A stretch of 64,000 nt of DNA, taken from assembly GCF_047948215.1 (NCBI RefSeq), contig NC_134464.1, positions 31,433,020-31,497,019 on the forward strand, read 5' to 3'. Origin of the DNA: Lycorma delicatula. Lineage: Eukaryota > Arthropoda > Insecta > Hemiptera > Fulgoridae. Positions 11,691-23,250 of this stretch are shown in pieces (the stretch's first letter is position 1; the number at the start of each line of letters is the position of its first letter). A program made the position numbers and the translations under genes. Below the pieces are notes generated by a model. It saw only the letters and a list, made by a program, of their open reading frames with translations. It was not told the origin of the DNA and made no database searches.

Positions 11691-12350
11691 TGGAAGTTTT
11701 TAATTTATCAAATCGTCATCGTCTGATGTTCTGCCTGGCGGTAGGTTTCCTACGCAACTGGGACACGTGCCCGGTTTGGGCAGGGGAGCTGAACAATGCG
11801 ATAAATAACAAAAGGATATCAACGCACACAGGCGTTCCTGCCTCAGGGTTTGTTCCGCGTACAAGACGGTTTCCGAGGATGCGGCTAAAGTTCAGGCAGG
11901 ACAGATGCCAATCGAGTTGCTTACCGATGCGAGGAAAAGAGCCTGGGAAGTAGGCGGGTCACCCGAAGAGCGGTGATGCCATGAGGCTTCGCGGGTCAGG
12001 GCAGCACAAACTAAAGTATAGCAGAGACGCTGGAATGACGCGGGTAAAGGACGCTGAATTCATCGACTAATCGGCGATATAGCCGAATGGATATCTAGGA
12101 GGCATGGCCATATGAACTACGCCCTGAACCGGTGGTAGATTTTTACCTCGGTTGCGAAAGATTCGAAGAAACGGCGTAGCGTGTTTTTTTCGAATGCCCG
12201 ATATTCTTCTCAGAGAGGATCACACCGGTGAAAAATAGAGTGAAATTCGAGTGAAAATAGACAGATTGTTCCCGCCTGAGGATCTCGAAGAGATAATTGG
12301 TCACTTCGGTCGAGAGCTGGCAACTAGTGTCGGCCCAGTCCGACACTAGT
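11691..12350 (+). mobile_element. R1-clade-like LINE C-terminal fragment
   Basis: Sequence is distinctly GC-richer than its surroundings. Joining frames by eye shows PVWAGELNNAINNKRIS, YKTVSEDAAKV-type sequence, AGQMPIELLTDARKRAWEVG, RWNDAGKG...HRLIGDIAEWI, DFYLGCERFEET, FFECPI-like sequence and PPEDLEEIIGHFGRELATSV. That is the order of the post-RT region and zinc-knuckle end of R1-type elements. R1 elements usually sit in 28S rDNA; no rRNA sequence is seen here, so this is a dispersed relative or displaced copy. Stops and frameshifts are frequent. Confidence 0.78.
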
Positions 12351-12360
12351 TGCCAGCTCT
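12313..12360. repeat. Perfect 21-bp hairpin at LINE end
   Basis: 12313-12333 and 12340-12360 are exact inverted repeats of 21 nt with a 6-nt loop. The left arm is the last coding part of the R1-like fragment (encoding ELATSVG); the right arm is its inverted copy. Confidence 0.97.
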
Positions 12361-13153
12361 ACTTGTTTTTTTACTACTTATTGTTTTACTATTATTAGGA
12401 CGCGAGTTGAACTTCAAATTAATTGGCTAAGATATAATCTAACTAATAAGTATATTCCCATAGGCTTCCTATATGAACATCCTTGCCAATTTCGGATTTG
12501 TGTGGGTTGTAGAAATACAACTTCGAACAAAATGATGGAAGTTTAACCGGAACTGGAAGGGGATAAACCATAAAAATATTATAAATATTGCACAAATTCA
12601 ATTTAGTACTAAGATAATAGTGCTAAAAAATAATAAAATGCAAGAAATATTAATAATTATTTGAACGATCTTAAACAAACTTACGTTTTAAAAAAATTGA
12701 AAATTACGAACCTAATCTTACGACAACGGTTTTAATTACTATTTTTATCTGATAATCTTTTTTCAAATAAAATAAAATAATTAAACTCATTTTTAGTTGT
12801 ACAGTATTTTTACAAAATGTATGTATACGCATTATTTGATAAGCTAAAAATAACAAAAAAATTCTACAAATAATTTCTAAATTTTTTTTAATAGAAAAAA
12901 AATTTGAGAAATACAAAAATCTTGGGAGAATTCTATTTTATTTAGCTACAATAATAAAAAATCCCAGTTTCTAAAGAAAGAAAAAAACATATTTTCACAA
13001 CTCCACCTATTTTGCAAAGATGTTAGAAATATGTAGCTATAGAAAAAGGACTGAAAGGGCAATATTTTGACTGGTCAAATATGCTACCTGAACTGGGCGG
13101 TGACAGGCGACAATTTACTTACTTATTTTTATTACTACAGCTGTGTCTGAATA

Positions 13154-13196
<43 letters not shown>

Positions 13197-13940
13197 GCCC
13201 CAAACTGCTAGACATCTATTCTCTTCTTTTTTTTATTTTTATTAACGACAAAAACATGACATTTCAATAGCTGTTAAATCTATTCATTTTTATATAATAA
13301 TATATAGCGTTTACAGGAATAACCTGTGCATAAAAATTCTATACCTGTACAACGCTCACCAAAACATGGACGATGGGTTTAACATTTTTCAAAACTATTG
13401 TCCTACATTGCACTATCTCTAAACGAATTCCTTTTATTCATTTATTCAACAGGAAACGCTTTCTAATATCCGAATGACTAGAAAAACACTACTTATTTCC
13501 AGAAAAACGATATACGATTTTAGTATTTCAAAATAAAAATATTTTAAAAACTTATTTCCTTAATTCTAGAAAGTGCTTGCAGTAAAGGTGTTATACTACA
13601 AAAATCAGAATTAAGTAAAAAAAAAAAAAAAATTAAAACCATATATACTAAACAACATTCAAACGAATTTACAAATCAAAGCAAACTTATATCTACACAT
13701 TATTATTTTGTTTTAATTTTATTTCAAAACAAGCTTAAAATTCACTTTTAGATAAAATTTCGGAATCCTCACCGATCCGTCAAAGTCTCCACAATCCTGT
13801 TGTACTCGAATAACAATTTTTAAGGAAAATATTTTTATTTAAAGGAAAAGTTTCCACTTAAAACGTTGATTCCTTTTATCGTCACTCCCCCGCCAACTGT
13901 AGCGTAGCATTATCCCTCCCACGTCAATACACTCCCAACT
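12361..13940. other. AT-rich stretch with (TA)n at 13157-13192
   Basis: Apart from the dinucleotide repeat, no family motif is visible. Confidence 0.5.
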
Positions 13941-15060
13941 TCAACTTTACCAGGATCGGAAAAGATCCTGGTAAAGAACCTTATAAAAAAAATGGGTTCC
14001 ATAAAGAGAAAGATTTAATCTACGAAGAGACGGTTACTTATCTCTAACCTTCTTTAATATTATTTTGAATATATGTTCTAGAAATCCGTGAAGGTATCAG
14101 AGAAGGACTGACAATAATGTTCGTAAATGACATGTTATATTTATGTGATGAAGCACAAAAGATTCAACACATGATTTCAAAATTGGTAAAAGATATTACA
14201 CAGAATGAATGTTACGAAACAATAACAATAAGCAAAGAAGAATTTACTAGAAAGAAACAGTCACTATGTAGTAAGATTCAAAGGAAGTGTACTTCAAAAT
14301 AAACGTGAAATATGAACTCGGAAAAGGGATAAAGAAAGGTTGCCGATTCAAAACTTACTGGATTAAACTTCATGAGAGGAGAACAATTGATTCAGCTAAT
14401 GCTCTAGACATCAATAGAAAATGAAGATTAAAACTGATACACGATCTAAAAGGAAAACGGGAGCAATTAACAAATGTGGATACAAACAGAGTGGAAACGG
14501 ACATTGTAAAAGGGACTTGCCTAAGGGAAGTCAACCGTGTGATGACATGAATAGCTGAAACCTTCGGAAAAGTTGAATTTAACAGTACCCTCCTCGAGTA
14601 GATACTGTCAGAAAGTACAACATAACTGTTCTTTATCAGCTAAGAGATGCTGTTCGTCGCAAGAGAACACACAATTGTGGGAAAATGGGGATAGGAAAAT
14701 TCATCACTACAACGGTCTAGCCTACGCATCAAAACTACCCACACATTTTTGGCAAAATACAGAATCACACACAACTTCACAAAGTTTCTTACTCACCTGA
14801 TTCCCTGAGATTTTTAGTTCTTTTCCAAGTCTGAAATTCTGCTTAAAGGAAAGAGATTTAAATACAGAGAAAAGGTAAAAAAAAAAGGAAAGGATAACGT
14901 TAAGAGGACTTATGATGCTCATAAAAAATGCTTTCAATAATGGCAACATCGCTAGGGTAAATGGAAAACATCAGAAACAACTTTACTACTTTGAAGGGAC
15001 AAGTCATTCAACTAAATAAGTTAAATATTTTTGTTTTTATGAGGCAAGATTGGATATTTT
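13941..15060 (+). other. Unassigned region, possibly a very old LINE
   Basis: Less AT-rich than its neighbours, with plus-strand peptides such as REGLTIMFVNDMLYLCDEAQ followed by KIQHMISKLVKD. This faintly resembles the RT active-site block (ADD-like) and following helix. Nothing else supports it and all frames are short. Confidence 0.25.
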
Positions 15061-15061
15061 T

Positions 15062-15768
15062 AATTCCTTGTACGAAGTAAGGAAGTATTGTGATCGCGAA
15101 AAATTTCGATTTTCAGATTTCAACGGAAATATCCATTTTGACCAATCCTAAATTCATTTGACTAGTTTCGGCGAGACGTCTGCACGTTGGTATGTATCTC
15201 GCATATCTCAAAAACGATTAGTTGTAGGATGTTGAAATTTTGGATTTAGGACTGCTGTAACACATAGTTGTGCACTTACCCTTTTGATTACAATCGACTG
15301 GACCAAATGTTATATCACGATTCCTGAAAAAGCCCAAAATCCAATTTTTTTGAATTTTGGACTTTTCCTTAACTGCAGTAATAAGCCCTCATTGAGAGCT
15401 TTTCAACGATAGTGGTATTTATTTCTATTGGTTCCAAAGTTATACCCAAATAAAATCTTAATTAATGAAATATTTGGATCTTACAAGAGGAAGGCATATT
15501 TGTTCGAATCCGACCACATCTCCTTTTTTTTAACTTTTTTTTTTAATTTAAAGATATTGATTTATTAATAAGAATTAACCTCTGATTGTAAAAAAAAAAA
15601 TTACAACAGATAATAATTCAATAATAATTTTTTTTTAAATATGAAAAAAATCAGAAGTTATTAGTGAAATATAATTTTACATATTTTTCATTCTAAAAAA
15701 ATGTATACATGTAATTAAATTGGCGTAGAAGGAATTGATGTGGTGTCCACATCAGATTTTTTAAATTA
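15062..15768 (+). repeat. Repeat family A, copy 1 (complete)
   Basis: Starts TTCCTTGTACGAAGTAAGGA and runs through TTTCAACGGAAATATCCATT, CTCAAAAACGATTAG, GTAGGATGTTGAAATTTTGG, CAATCGACTGGACC and TGGTTCCAAAGTTATA. Its end corresponds to CGTACAAGGAAG in other copies, followed by a short palindrome GATGTGGTGTCCACATC. Related copies: 27964-28030 with 29068-29694 (minus), 39956-40634 and 50419-51060. No coding capacity. The inverted CTTCCTTGTACG ends suggest a non-autonomous DNA element. Confidence 0.88.
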
Positions 15769-17445
15769 TTTTTGTAATCTATATTAAATTTCAACCAAAA
15801 TCAGTCAGTGTTACACCAAATCAAATATTTTAAATAACTTCATAAGAAATACATTTTAAATAACTTTAAATAGAAGTTTTAATTTTCAATTTTAATAAGT
15901 TTATAGACGATATTAAGACAAACATAATCCCCCTACGCCGTCATTAAATCCATACTTGTTAATATCAAGCAATAAAAACTACGTCATTTGTGTGAATTTA
16001 GGACATTTAATAAAGACAACCACTAGTTATTATTTCTGTACTTATTAACTATATATAGAAATTTACATAGGACGATGGGTTATTTATTTATAGCAAAGTC
16101 TGTATTTTACTTTGAAGTAGGTCTTTAGAACCTACGTTCAAGATAGTTAAGTTTAAACGTGTATGTTTGTGTTAACTACCTAGTAAATGTCAGCATGTAT
16201 GTATGTGTCTGTATATATATATATATATATATATATACGTACTTCAACTAATGAATGTGCAATGTTCACGTCCTCCAAGAAGACTGGTTATTTCAATGTA
16301 TCACGTCGTTTATATATTACATCTTATTTGTTTGTGTCTTTTAATACTTTATACGATGAGGGTACTTGAAGTTATAATACATAATTTCAAACGCAAGTCG
16401 GCTAAGATATTTAACATAGCTAAAATTTTGTTTTATTTATTTCTTAATGTCGTCGCTGTCCTAGCTAAATGTTGAGAAGAACTTGGCTCTCGTTTATTTT
16501 CCATCGTACATTATTCGTACTTCAGTTTAGTTATGGTCAACAACTGCTACTATATATTATAAGGGAGTATCTCATGATCCTCAATACCACATAATACTTT
16601 AGAATGCAAATTAACAAGTTTCTATTAAAACGAATGAAACCAGTTAATATTTTTTTTTGTCTATTTAAGTATTTTCTTACATTTATATATTTTCATGTTT
16701 TTTTCTTAATTTATTAGATGTAAAATCAAAATCAAATTCGCTTTTTATTAACAATATTCACAGATACCGAGGAATATATATATATATATTAAGTAACTCG
16801 TAAAAACAATACAAAAAGAATTGATATTGATCAAATATAACCAATTTTCTCTAAATTTTGATATTTTAAATTGGCCCAAACAACTAATTAAACAGTTTTT
16901 TTTAAATCAGCTTTATATGCTTTTTTTAAAGTTATTTTTTAATTTCTATTTAAAAATAAGGTCAGGCCTACAAAAAAAACTGAAAACTCCGTTGAGTGCA
17001 GCCTCTCAGTCTTTTAGTTCCTGGTTTCGTGTTTGAATCTCGATCAGGCATGATATTCTTCATTTACTTTAAAATGTACATCCCAATTTCCAAGCAAAGC
17101 TTCGAGCTTATAAGGATAATTAATGTTTTAAAAAAACCGTACCCGTATAAGGACGAAAATGGTTGGCAATAAACAGCAAAACAGAGAAATCTATATTTTG
17201 ATATTACAAATAAGTACATATATTTGAAATAAAATTGATTTTTCAGTTTTTAAAAACGATTTAACCGGTATTTGGTTATCAAATACCTGTGTGGATATTA
17301 CCGGCTGTGGGAATTTAGGATTAATGATTAGATTGTGACCCGGGTAGCTAGGGTCCCGTTTGGGTGCTCTACCCGCCAACATAGGCGCCTTAGCAATAGT
17401 ACCCCGGTTAGCTATATTGCGTATGAGTTTGTGTTTTTTATTATT
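15769..17445. other. AT-rich stretch, no gene recognised
   Basis: (AT)n at 16213-16238 and 16777-16789. A slightly GC-richer segment near 17290-17410 (CCCGGGTAGCTAGGGTCCCG) may be an old repeat, but I could not assign it. Confidence 0.45.
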
Positions 17446-19335
17446 ATTATTATATAGGGTACTGAAACAGACAAAAAATGGAAATCACCGGGTCCTAGAA
17501 ACATTCCAATACAACTCATTAAGAATAGTCCGGAGTTTGTGATTGAATTACTGCAGAGTATTTTTAATGGATGTCTTATTGATGGGCAGGAAATGCCAAA
17601 GGAATGGAAACTGGCAATTCAATATATAAGAAAGGAGCTACAACAGACTGTAGGAACTATAAAGGGATAAGTGTCAAGTCGTTTATCGGAAGGTTGTACG
17701 GACTCATTGTAAAAATGAGAATAAAGAGGGAGATAGTGATTGGTGAGGAGCAGGCTGATTTTACAGCAGGAAGGTCATGTGTGGATAATATTTTCAATCT
17801 GAAACAACTTTTAAGTAAAAGGATAGTTAGTAATTTGGAGACCCACATGGTTTTCGTACTTGTTATCGATGTTGCGGACAAATACCTCGCACGGGTTCGG
17901 CTGGCTAGATGTTGTTATAGAGCCTATGTGTACTCGCACCCTATCATCTAAAACTCCGATTTCACAATTCCTCTCCACCCGAAGCCGGATTTGCAATTAA
18001 GTATATCACACTCCTGGGGTTGACAAGGTAGGGAGGCTTAGGAGTCCCAGGTTTTCGTAGACCTAGAAAAAGCTAATGAAACGTTGCCGGTGAAGAAATT
18101 GTTCGAAGTTTTAATTGTTGCTTTCATCCGACGTACGTAAAATAAATTTATGGCATTTATAGGAATTGAGTAAGCACTGTTAAGGTAGGAAAACATCTGT
18201 CAACATTGTTTAAAGTTAAAAAGTATTTACATAAAGGTTGCTGCCTTTTTCCCACTCTGTTTGCTTTACTTAGCTGAGGTATTGGAAGAATGGCGAAAAA
18301 ATGTCGAAGGATTGGAGAGGAGATGGATGGTGAGTATATGTATAAATATATATATATAGAATTGACGGAGAGCTTTAAAAGTGGGGTTTGATGATAAATT
18401 TTAGTAAGACGAAGTATCTAGTGACTTGACTATAGATGAGAACTCAGCGAGGCATGTGAATACCTTAAGAACCTTGGCTCAATATTATCACAAGAAAAAA
18501 AGTTTAAAAGATATAAATCATTGCTTTGGGGCGGCTGGCTATCCAGAAGTGCGATTCTTTGTCTGAAGGGATACGGAAAGCAAATATGTATATGTTGTAC
18601 AAGAGTGTTATTGAGAGCATTTTATTGTACGGGTCAGAAGGTTAGAAGGAGATGAGGGAAAGTTGTTGGCTGTGGAGATGGACGTGTTGCTCAGGAGTTG
18701 TGGAGTTTCAAGAATGCAATATGTAAGAAATGAACCCACCGGATGGTCTAGTGGTTAACGCGTCTTCCCAAATCAGCTGATTTGGAAGTCGAGAGTTACA
18801 GCGTTCAAGTCCTAGTAAAGCCAGTTATTTTTACACGGATTTGAATACTAGATCGTGGATACCGGTGTTCTTTGGTGGTTGGGTTTCAATTAACCACACA
18901 TCTCAGGAACGGTCGAACTGAGAATGTACAAGACTACACTTCATTTACACTCATACATATCATCCTCATTCATCCTCTGAAGAATTATCTAAACGGTAGT
19001 TATCGGAGGCTAAACAGGAAAAAGAAAGAAAAAGAAAGTATGTAAGAAATGAGGGGATCAGAAGAAGAATTGGGGAAAGTGAATGATGTTTTGGAGGTGA
19101 GCAATAAGCAAACTACATTGGTACGGGCATGTTCGTTGAATGGAGGAGTGTAGATGGCCTGTGAAGATGTTGGAATGGATTCCAGGAGAGAGGAGGAATC
19201 GTAGACGACCTCTAAAGCAGTGTATGTCCGGAGTGATGGAGGCAATGGAGAGAAGAAATTTGGAGGAGGAAAGTTGGCGGGATAGAAGGGTTTGGCGGTT
19301 GGAATGTGAAAGACGGCCTTTGCAGCTGTAAACAC
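17446..19335 (+). mobile_element. LINE with RT domain, decayed; hosts a nested SINE
   Basis: Plus-strand reading gives TDKKWKSPGP, NGCLIDGQEMPKEWKLAI, GATTDCRNYKGISV and EEQADFTAGRSCVDNIFNLK: the fingers and palm blocks of LINE RT. VFVDLEKA (18040-18070) follows after an unrelated-looking ~170-bp stretch. The C-terminal end, RWPVKMLEWIPGERRNRRRP and WRDRRVWRLECERRPLQL, lies at 19140-19331. SINE S1 is inserted at 18734-19038. Multiple stops and frame changes mean it is inactive. Confidence 0.85.
18734..19038 (+). repeat. tRNA-derived SINE, family S1, copy 2 (full length)
   Basis: Starts ACCCACCGGATGGTCTAGTG and ends in an A/G-rich AAAGAAAG tail. It is bracketed by a perfect 14-bp direct repeat TATGTAAGAAATGA (18720-18733 and 19039-19052), the target-site duplication of retroposition. 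The target is the LINE at 17446-19335, so this SINE is the younger insertion. Confidence 0.97.
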
Positions 19336-19995
19336 TCGCCGCGAGGATGTTATATATTGTGTTGGAGACTCTGTGATAGTCTGCGATTCTGGATGAGGGG
19401 TCTGGTCGGCCTAATTCTCGGGGCAGTCGGATCAGAAGTTAGTTACTTTGTGTTTTTATTTCAATTTTGAATTTTATGTGTTTGATGAACACAATTTTGT
19501 TTAGGTATAACTTTCGCGATGTTGCGAAAAACAGGTTCTATGTGGGGTGCTATTAGGGTTAAGTTAATTAGGCTTGTAAAGCCTAATTAACTTCAAAACC
19601 TATAAACTCAAGTTTATAACTTCGAATCTGTCCGGTTAGTTGGGAATATTGGGTATTTGAATTTATGAATAATGTGGCTCCTTTGTTTAGATTCGTCGGA
19701 GGGGGGTTAAGGTAGTGGTATGTAGACATTTCGTGTAGAAGCATGTAATTAGGTAACGCTTGATACGAAGGCGACAGTATAGGTTTTTTGTTCTCACGAT
19801 GGAAATGTCTGTCGAGGCATTTGAATCGGTGGCATCCTGACAGAGGCCAAACTGATGACTGAGAGATGTAATCAGATTTAAGGGTCCGAAAAAGCCCGGC
19901 TAAGGCTAGAAACAGAGGGGGTGATGTGGCGACCGGGGTCATCTCAAGGCGGGTATCTTCACCTTCGGGGTCAGGATTAGAAATAAGAAAAAAGA
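19336..19995 (+). mobile_element. Probable 3' untranslated region of the preceding LINE
   Basis: GC content stays above the local level until about 19980, where the sequence turns into an A/G-rich run (AATAAGAAAAAAGAAAGCAG). No coding signal is seen on this strand. Assignment to the LINE is inferred from continuity. A perfect 15-bp hairpin lies at 19561-19593. Confidence 0.45.
19561..19593. repeat. Perfect 15-bp hairpin
   Basis: AAGTTAATTAGGCTT (19561-19575), loop GTA, then its exact inverted copy (19579-19593). Confidence 0.97.
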
Positions 19996-20254
19996 AAGCA
20001 GAGAAATGGCATACAGAATGATACTAAATATAAAGAGCGATTCTAAAATGAATGAACATTTAAATTTTTCTCCAACAAATTTTCCCCGAACGTTTGAAAA
20101 TCGAATGTGGGTATATCATAATAACATGACAATAAGGTTATTAAGCAATAATGATGCTAAAAAAAATCATAAAATTTATATTGACAATATAAATTTCCGT
20201 TTAAAAAATCTATAGCTTTGGTTATTGAAAAAGCTTTACATCATGACCAGCATA

Positions 20255-20745
20255 GAAATTTCCTCTGTTGTATGTTGTCGATTTAAATTTAGCGTAATTA
20301 AAAAACTACACAACCTTCAAGAGATGTTCACATGCCCAACTTAAGGTATAATACTACAGCATACCTAAATTTCAATGAAATGATCTAGTAGTTTTGCAGA
20401 TTTTCGTCCTATTTTATACATAGGCCTGTACATAAATATATAGGGAAACCCCGATTTAAATGAATGGTACTTTCGTACTCGCTCATACCTCATAACGTAA
20501 AGAAAATTCATTTTCATCCTCCCACCGTGCGTATGAAAACCACACCGATCAACATAACCTCAAATTTCGACATTAAATTTAGCGTAATTCAAGAACTACT
20601 CGACTAATCTTCATCAAATTTTCACATGCACAACTTCAAATACACTACTACAACATATATAAATTTCAATGCATATGATGTAATAGATTTTGAGATTTTC
20701 GGGCCACAGAATTTTATGTATAGGCCTCTTTATATGACATTTGAT
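20255..20745 (+). repeat. Two diverged direct units of an AT-rich repeat
   Basis: A unit of roughly 180 bp starts near 20262 and again near 20560. Shared blocks in order: AAATTTAGCGTAATT, AACTAC, TTCACATGC, CCTAAATTTCAATG/TATAAATTTCAATG, and ATACATAGGCCT/GTATAGGCCT. It lies just 3' of the phosphatase gene. No coding capacity. Confidence 0.7.
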
Positions 20746-20958
20746 TTCAGTACAGAATTTTAAATTAATCCAAACATTTGGATTTATTTAGTTACGAGAA
20801 TAACAGAGTAATATAATTTTCATCTTTCATAATATATCCAAATCATTAAGTATAAATATATACACACATATCCTAAAATTGGTGCTAAAATAAATGTATT
20901 AAACAACGAATAAATAAAAACAAATAAATGTGAGAAAACTTTAATCGATCAACAATAA

Positions 20959-20964
20959 TTTATT
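20959..20964 (-). promoter_or_regulatory. Candidate polyadenylation signal AATAAA
   Basis: AATAAA on the minus strand about 65 bp after the phosphatase stop codon. Position and orientation fit, but the region is so AT-rich that a chance match is possible. Confidence 0.45.
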
Positions 20965-21027
20965 AAATAAAATAATTAATTTAATGATAAAAATTTCATT
21001 ATAATATAATTAATAGAACTGTAATTA

Positions 21028-22050
21028 TTATAAATCGATATCCATGTTATCTTCAATTTTAGGCCAAAAACTTTTACCAGTCGGATTATAACTAGATGCA
21101 TTAAAAGGCTTGTAACTTTTAGCCGCGTACGGTTTAACAGTCATAAAAGAACAAACTAAATTTTCATCCACTATTAGTATAGCAGCACTATTTGAAAATT
21201 CACCACAATAATTTGGAGCAGAAAAAATAGTTACAAGCGATTGATTAGCAAAAAATTCATAACCATCTTCGACAACTTGATGAGCTCTACACACTAAATC
21301 CATATCGTTTCTTAATAAAAATCTACGTACCACATCCGCTCCAAATACATAAGATATACCGCGATCGCTAGGCGCCCAACCTTTAAAACCACCTCCTTCA
21401 GGATCGGACCAAAGAATATCGGTTAATAAACCGGATTCTGGTATATCGGTCGGTCTTTCAATTTTTTTAATTTGTTCAACGATTTCTAAATGCGGGCTTA
21501 ATCCACCGTGACAACAGAATATTTTATAATCGATAACGGCAGCTATCGGAAGACAATTAAAACAATCCGTAAAAGTTTTCCATAATTTAACACTGTACCT
21601 TCTTTTACACTCGTCAAAAAACCCGTAAACTTTATTTATCCCGGCAGATTCGTGATTACCACGTAATAGATTCATTTTTTTAGGATATTTAATTTTATAA
21701 GCGAATAATAGACAGATCGTTTCAACGCTTTGTCTTCCTCTATCGACATAATCACCTAAAAATAAAAATGTTACATCGGCCGGGGAACCGATACAATTAA
21801 ACCAATGTAATAGATCTAAAAACTGACCGTGAATATCTCCAAATACCTTTAAAGGTGGTCTTAACTCCAGTAAACTAGGTTCATTTAAAAATATGTCTCT
21901 AACCTTCGAACAAAGAAAGTATACATCATCTTCGCATAAATGAACGAATGGTGTTCTCAGATGAAAATTGTTTTGGGCTCTAAATAATTGTGTTATAATA
22001 TTATCCAAACGTCGGTTTTCATCCGCAAATGATCTTATGTTTATAGACAT
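21028..22050 (-). CDS. PP1-type serine/threonine protein phosphatase, intronless
   Basis: A 340-residue intact frame closely following the PP1 catalytic subunit (usually ~300-330 aa). PPP-family motifs in order: GDIHG (71-75), GDYVDRG (99-105), LRGNHE (129-134), HGGLSP (181-186), WSDP (214-217), DRGISYVFG (229-237), [12 protein letters not shown] (255-266) and [10 protein letters not shown] (276-285). Metal-binding D72, H74, D100, N132, H181 and H257, the general acid H133, and R104 and Y281 are all kept. Blocks such as [17 protein letters not shown] mark it as PP1 rather than PP2A. Differences from canonical PP1: GNHEC is GNHES here, the loop after WSDP is one residue longer, and the usual C-terminal TPPR motif is missing, with an acidic tail (EDNMDIDL) instead. 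The start has G at -3. The lack of introns and divergence suggest a retrogene, possibly testis-type as for several insect PP1 paralogues (inference). It dephosphorylates Ser/Thr in complex with regulatory subunits. Confidence 0.97.
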   Translation of the reverse strand: MSINIRSFADENRRLDNIITQLFRAQNNFHLRTPFVHLCEDDVYFLCSKVRDIFLNEPSLLELRPPLKVFGDIHGQFLDLLHWFNCIGSPADVTFLFLGDYVDRGRQSVETICLLFAYKIKYPKKMNLLRGNHESAGINKVYGFFDECKRRYSVKLWKTFTDCFNCLPIAAVIDYKIFCCHGGLSPHLEIVEQIKKIERPTDIPESGLLTDILWSDPEGGGFKGWAPSDRGISYVFGADVVRRFLLRNDMDLVCRAHQVVEDGYEFFANQSLVTIFSAPNYCGEFSNSAAILIVDENLVCSFMTVKPYAAKSYKPFNASSYNPTGKSFWPKIEDNMDIDL

Positions 22051-22201
22051 CCCAAAACAGTTTTCTTGATCGAATTTTGTTTACAGTAATTATTTGTATA
22101 TGTTTCGAACTACATCGTTTGTTTATGTCCGGTATGTTACACATCAGCTGTTTATAATTTTTTTTTTAAAATAAACAAAATATTTTTAATACAGCGTTCC
22201 C

Positions 22202-22242
<41 letters not shown>

Positions 22243-22605
22243 CAAAATGTTATACTATAATCTTAATTAAAAAATATCGCATCTAAATAGAATTAAAAAT
22301 ATTTTAACTAAGAAAAAAAATAATAAAAAACTACAAAAAATTTTATGATCCTAAAAATCTAAATAATTTAAATAAAAAAAAAATAAAAATCTACAAAATT
22401 AACTTAAGACCAACCGGGAATCACTTCCAGGGTCAAATTACAAAACTGAACATTTAACCGATTTAAAAAAAATACGTTCTCAATTCCTACCAGTATTTAT
22501 TTATTCCCTAAAAATACCAGTACAAAAAATTACAATTTTAAATTAATTGTTTTTTCAAAAAAAAAAAAATTACTTTACAATACTTGTATTGTTTAAAAAA
22601 TAAAA
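22051..22605. other. AT-rich 5' flank of the phosphatase gene
   Basis: Contains an A-run of nearly 35 nt near 22207-22240 on the plus strand. That is upstream of the phosphatase and in the wrong orientation to be its poly(A) tail. No promoter motif could be assigned. Confidence 0.6.
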
Positions 22606-23250
22606 ATCCTGAAAACAAATTTGTAATACTTTCCTGACGTTGTATATTTATTCTTATATAGTGTAAAAATATATGAAAAAATTACCTAAGATTTATTTTT
22701 TAGTGGTGAGGGGGAGTTAAATGTTGAAGTAATTTTATTATTTAAAATTTAAATAAACAAAAAAAGTTCTGAAAAATTAAAAAAAGATGTATATATTTTA
22801 AAACTTTGATCGAATGTACGTAAAGAATTTTTTGGGGGTAAGTACTATACCTAGGAGGACAAAAAAAGAACACAATTCAATTAAAAAAATATTCAATAAA
22901 TAAAAAGATAACTTTTTTTGATTTTTGGGGCGGTTGAAATTTGGGAAAAATTTTTTTTTTAATTATAAGATAAACATGCATTCATTTTCTGAACGTTATA
23001 TAAGTTGTGGTTATCTTTCCAGAATTTTGAGTAACTTGACCCCAAAACTTTTATCAACAAATTACCTATAAACATGAATCTATACAAAATTTCATCAAAA
23101 TTTTTAGATTTATCCAGTCAAAAGTTATTAAGCTTCCAAAACGCCAACACATTTACATACGTACCTAAGAAAATTAACCCACTTTTTTTATTTTTTAGGG
23201 TCTGTGGGTTATAAAATTTCGAGAAATTAAAAAAACATTTTTGGTGATCA
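22606..23250 (+). repeat. Repeat family C, copy 1
   Basis: Signature GTAATACTTTCCTGACGTTG, TATTTATTCTTATATAGTG, ATGAAAAAATTACCTA, then runs of T and G. The same order is seen at 38890-39420 (plus) and 51064-51352 (minus). Non-coding; superfamily unknown. Confidence 0.75.

Noticed and set aside
14573..14949. Overlapping frames on both strands suggesting a gene
   Set aside because: No motif in either frame, no splice signals, and the surroundings look like decayed repeat sequence.
19000..19335. 111-codon minus-strand frame
   Set aside because: Antisense shadow of the LINE C-terminus that is readable on the plus strand at 19140-19331.
22207..22240. Long A-run as poly(A) tail of the phosphatase retrogene
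   Set aside because: It is upstream of the gene and on the wrong strand; the 3' flank has no poly(A) tract.
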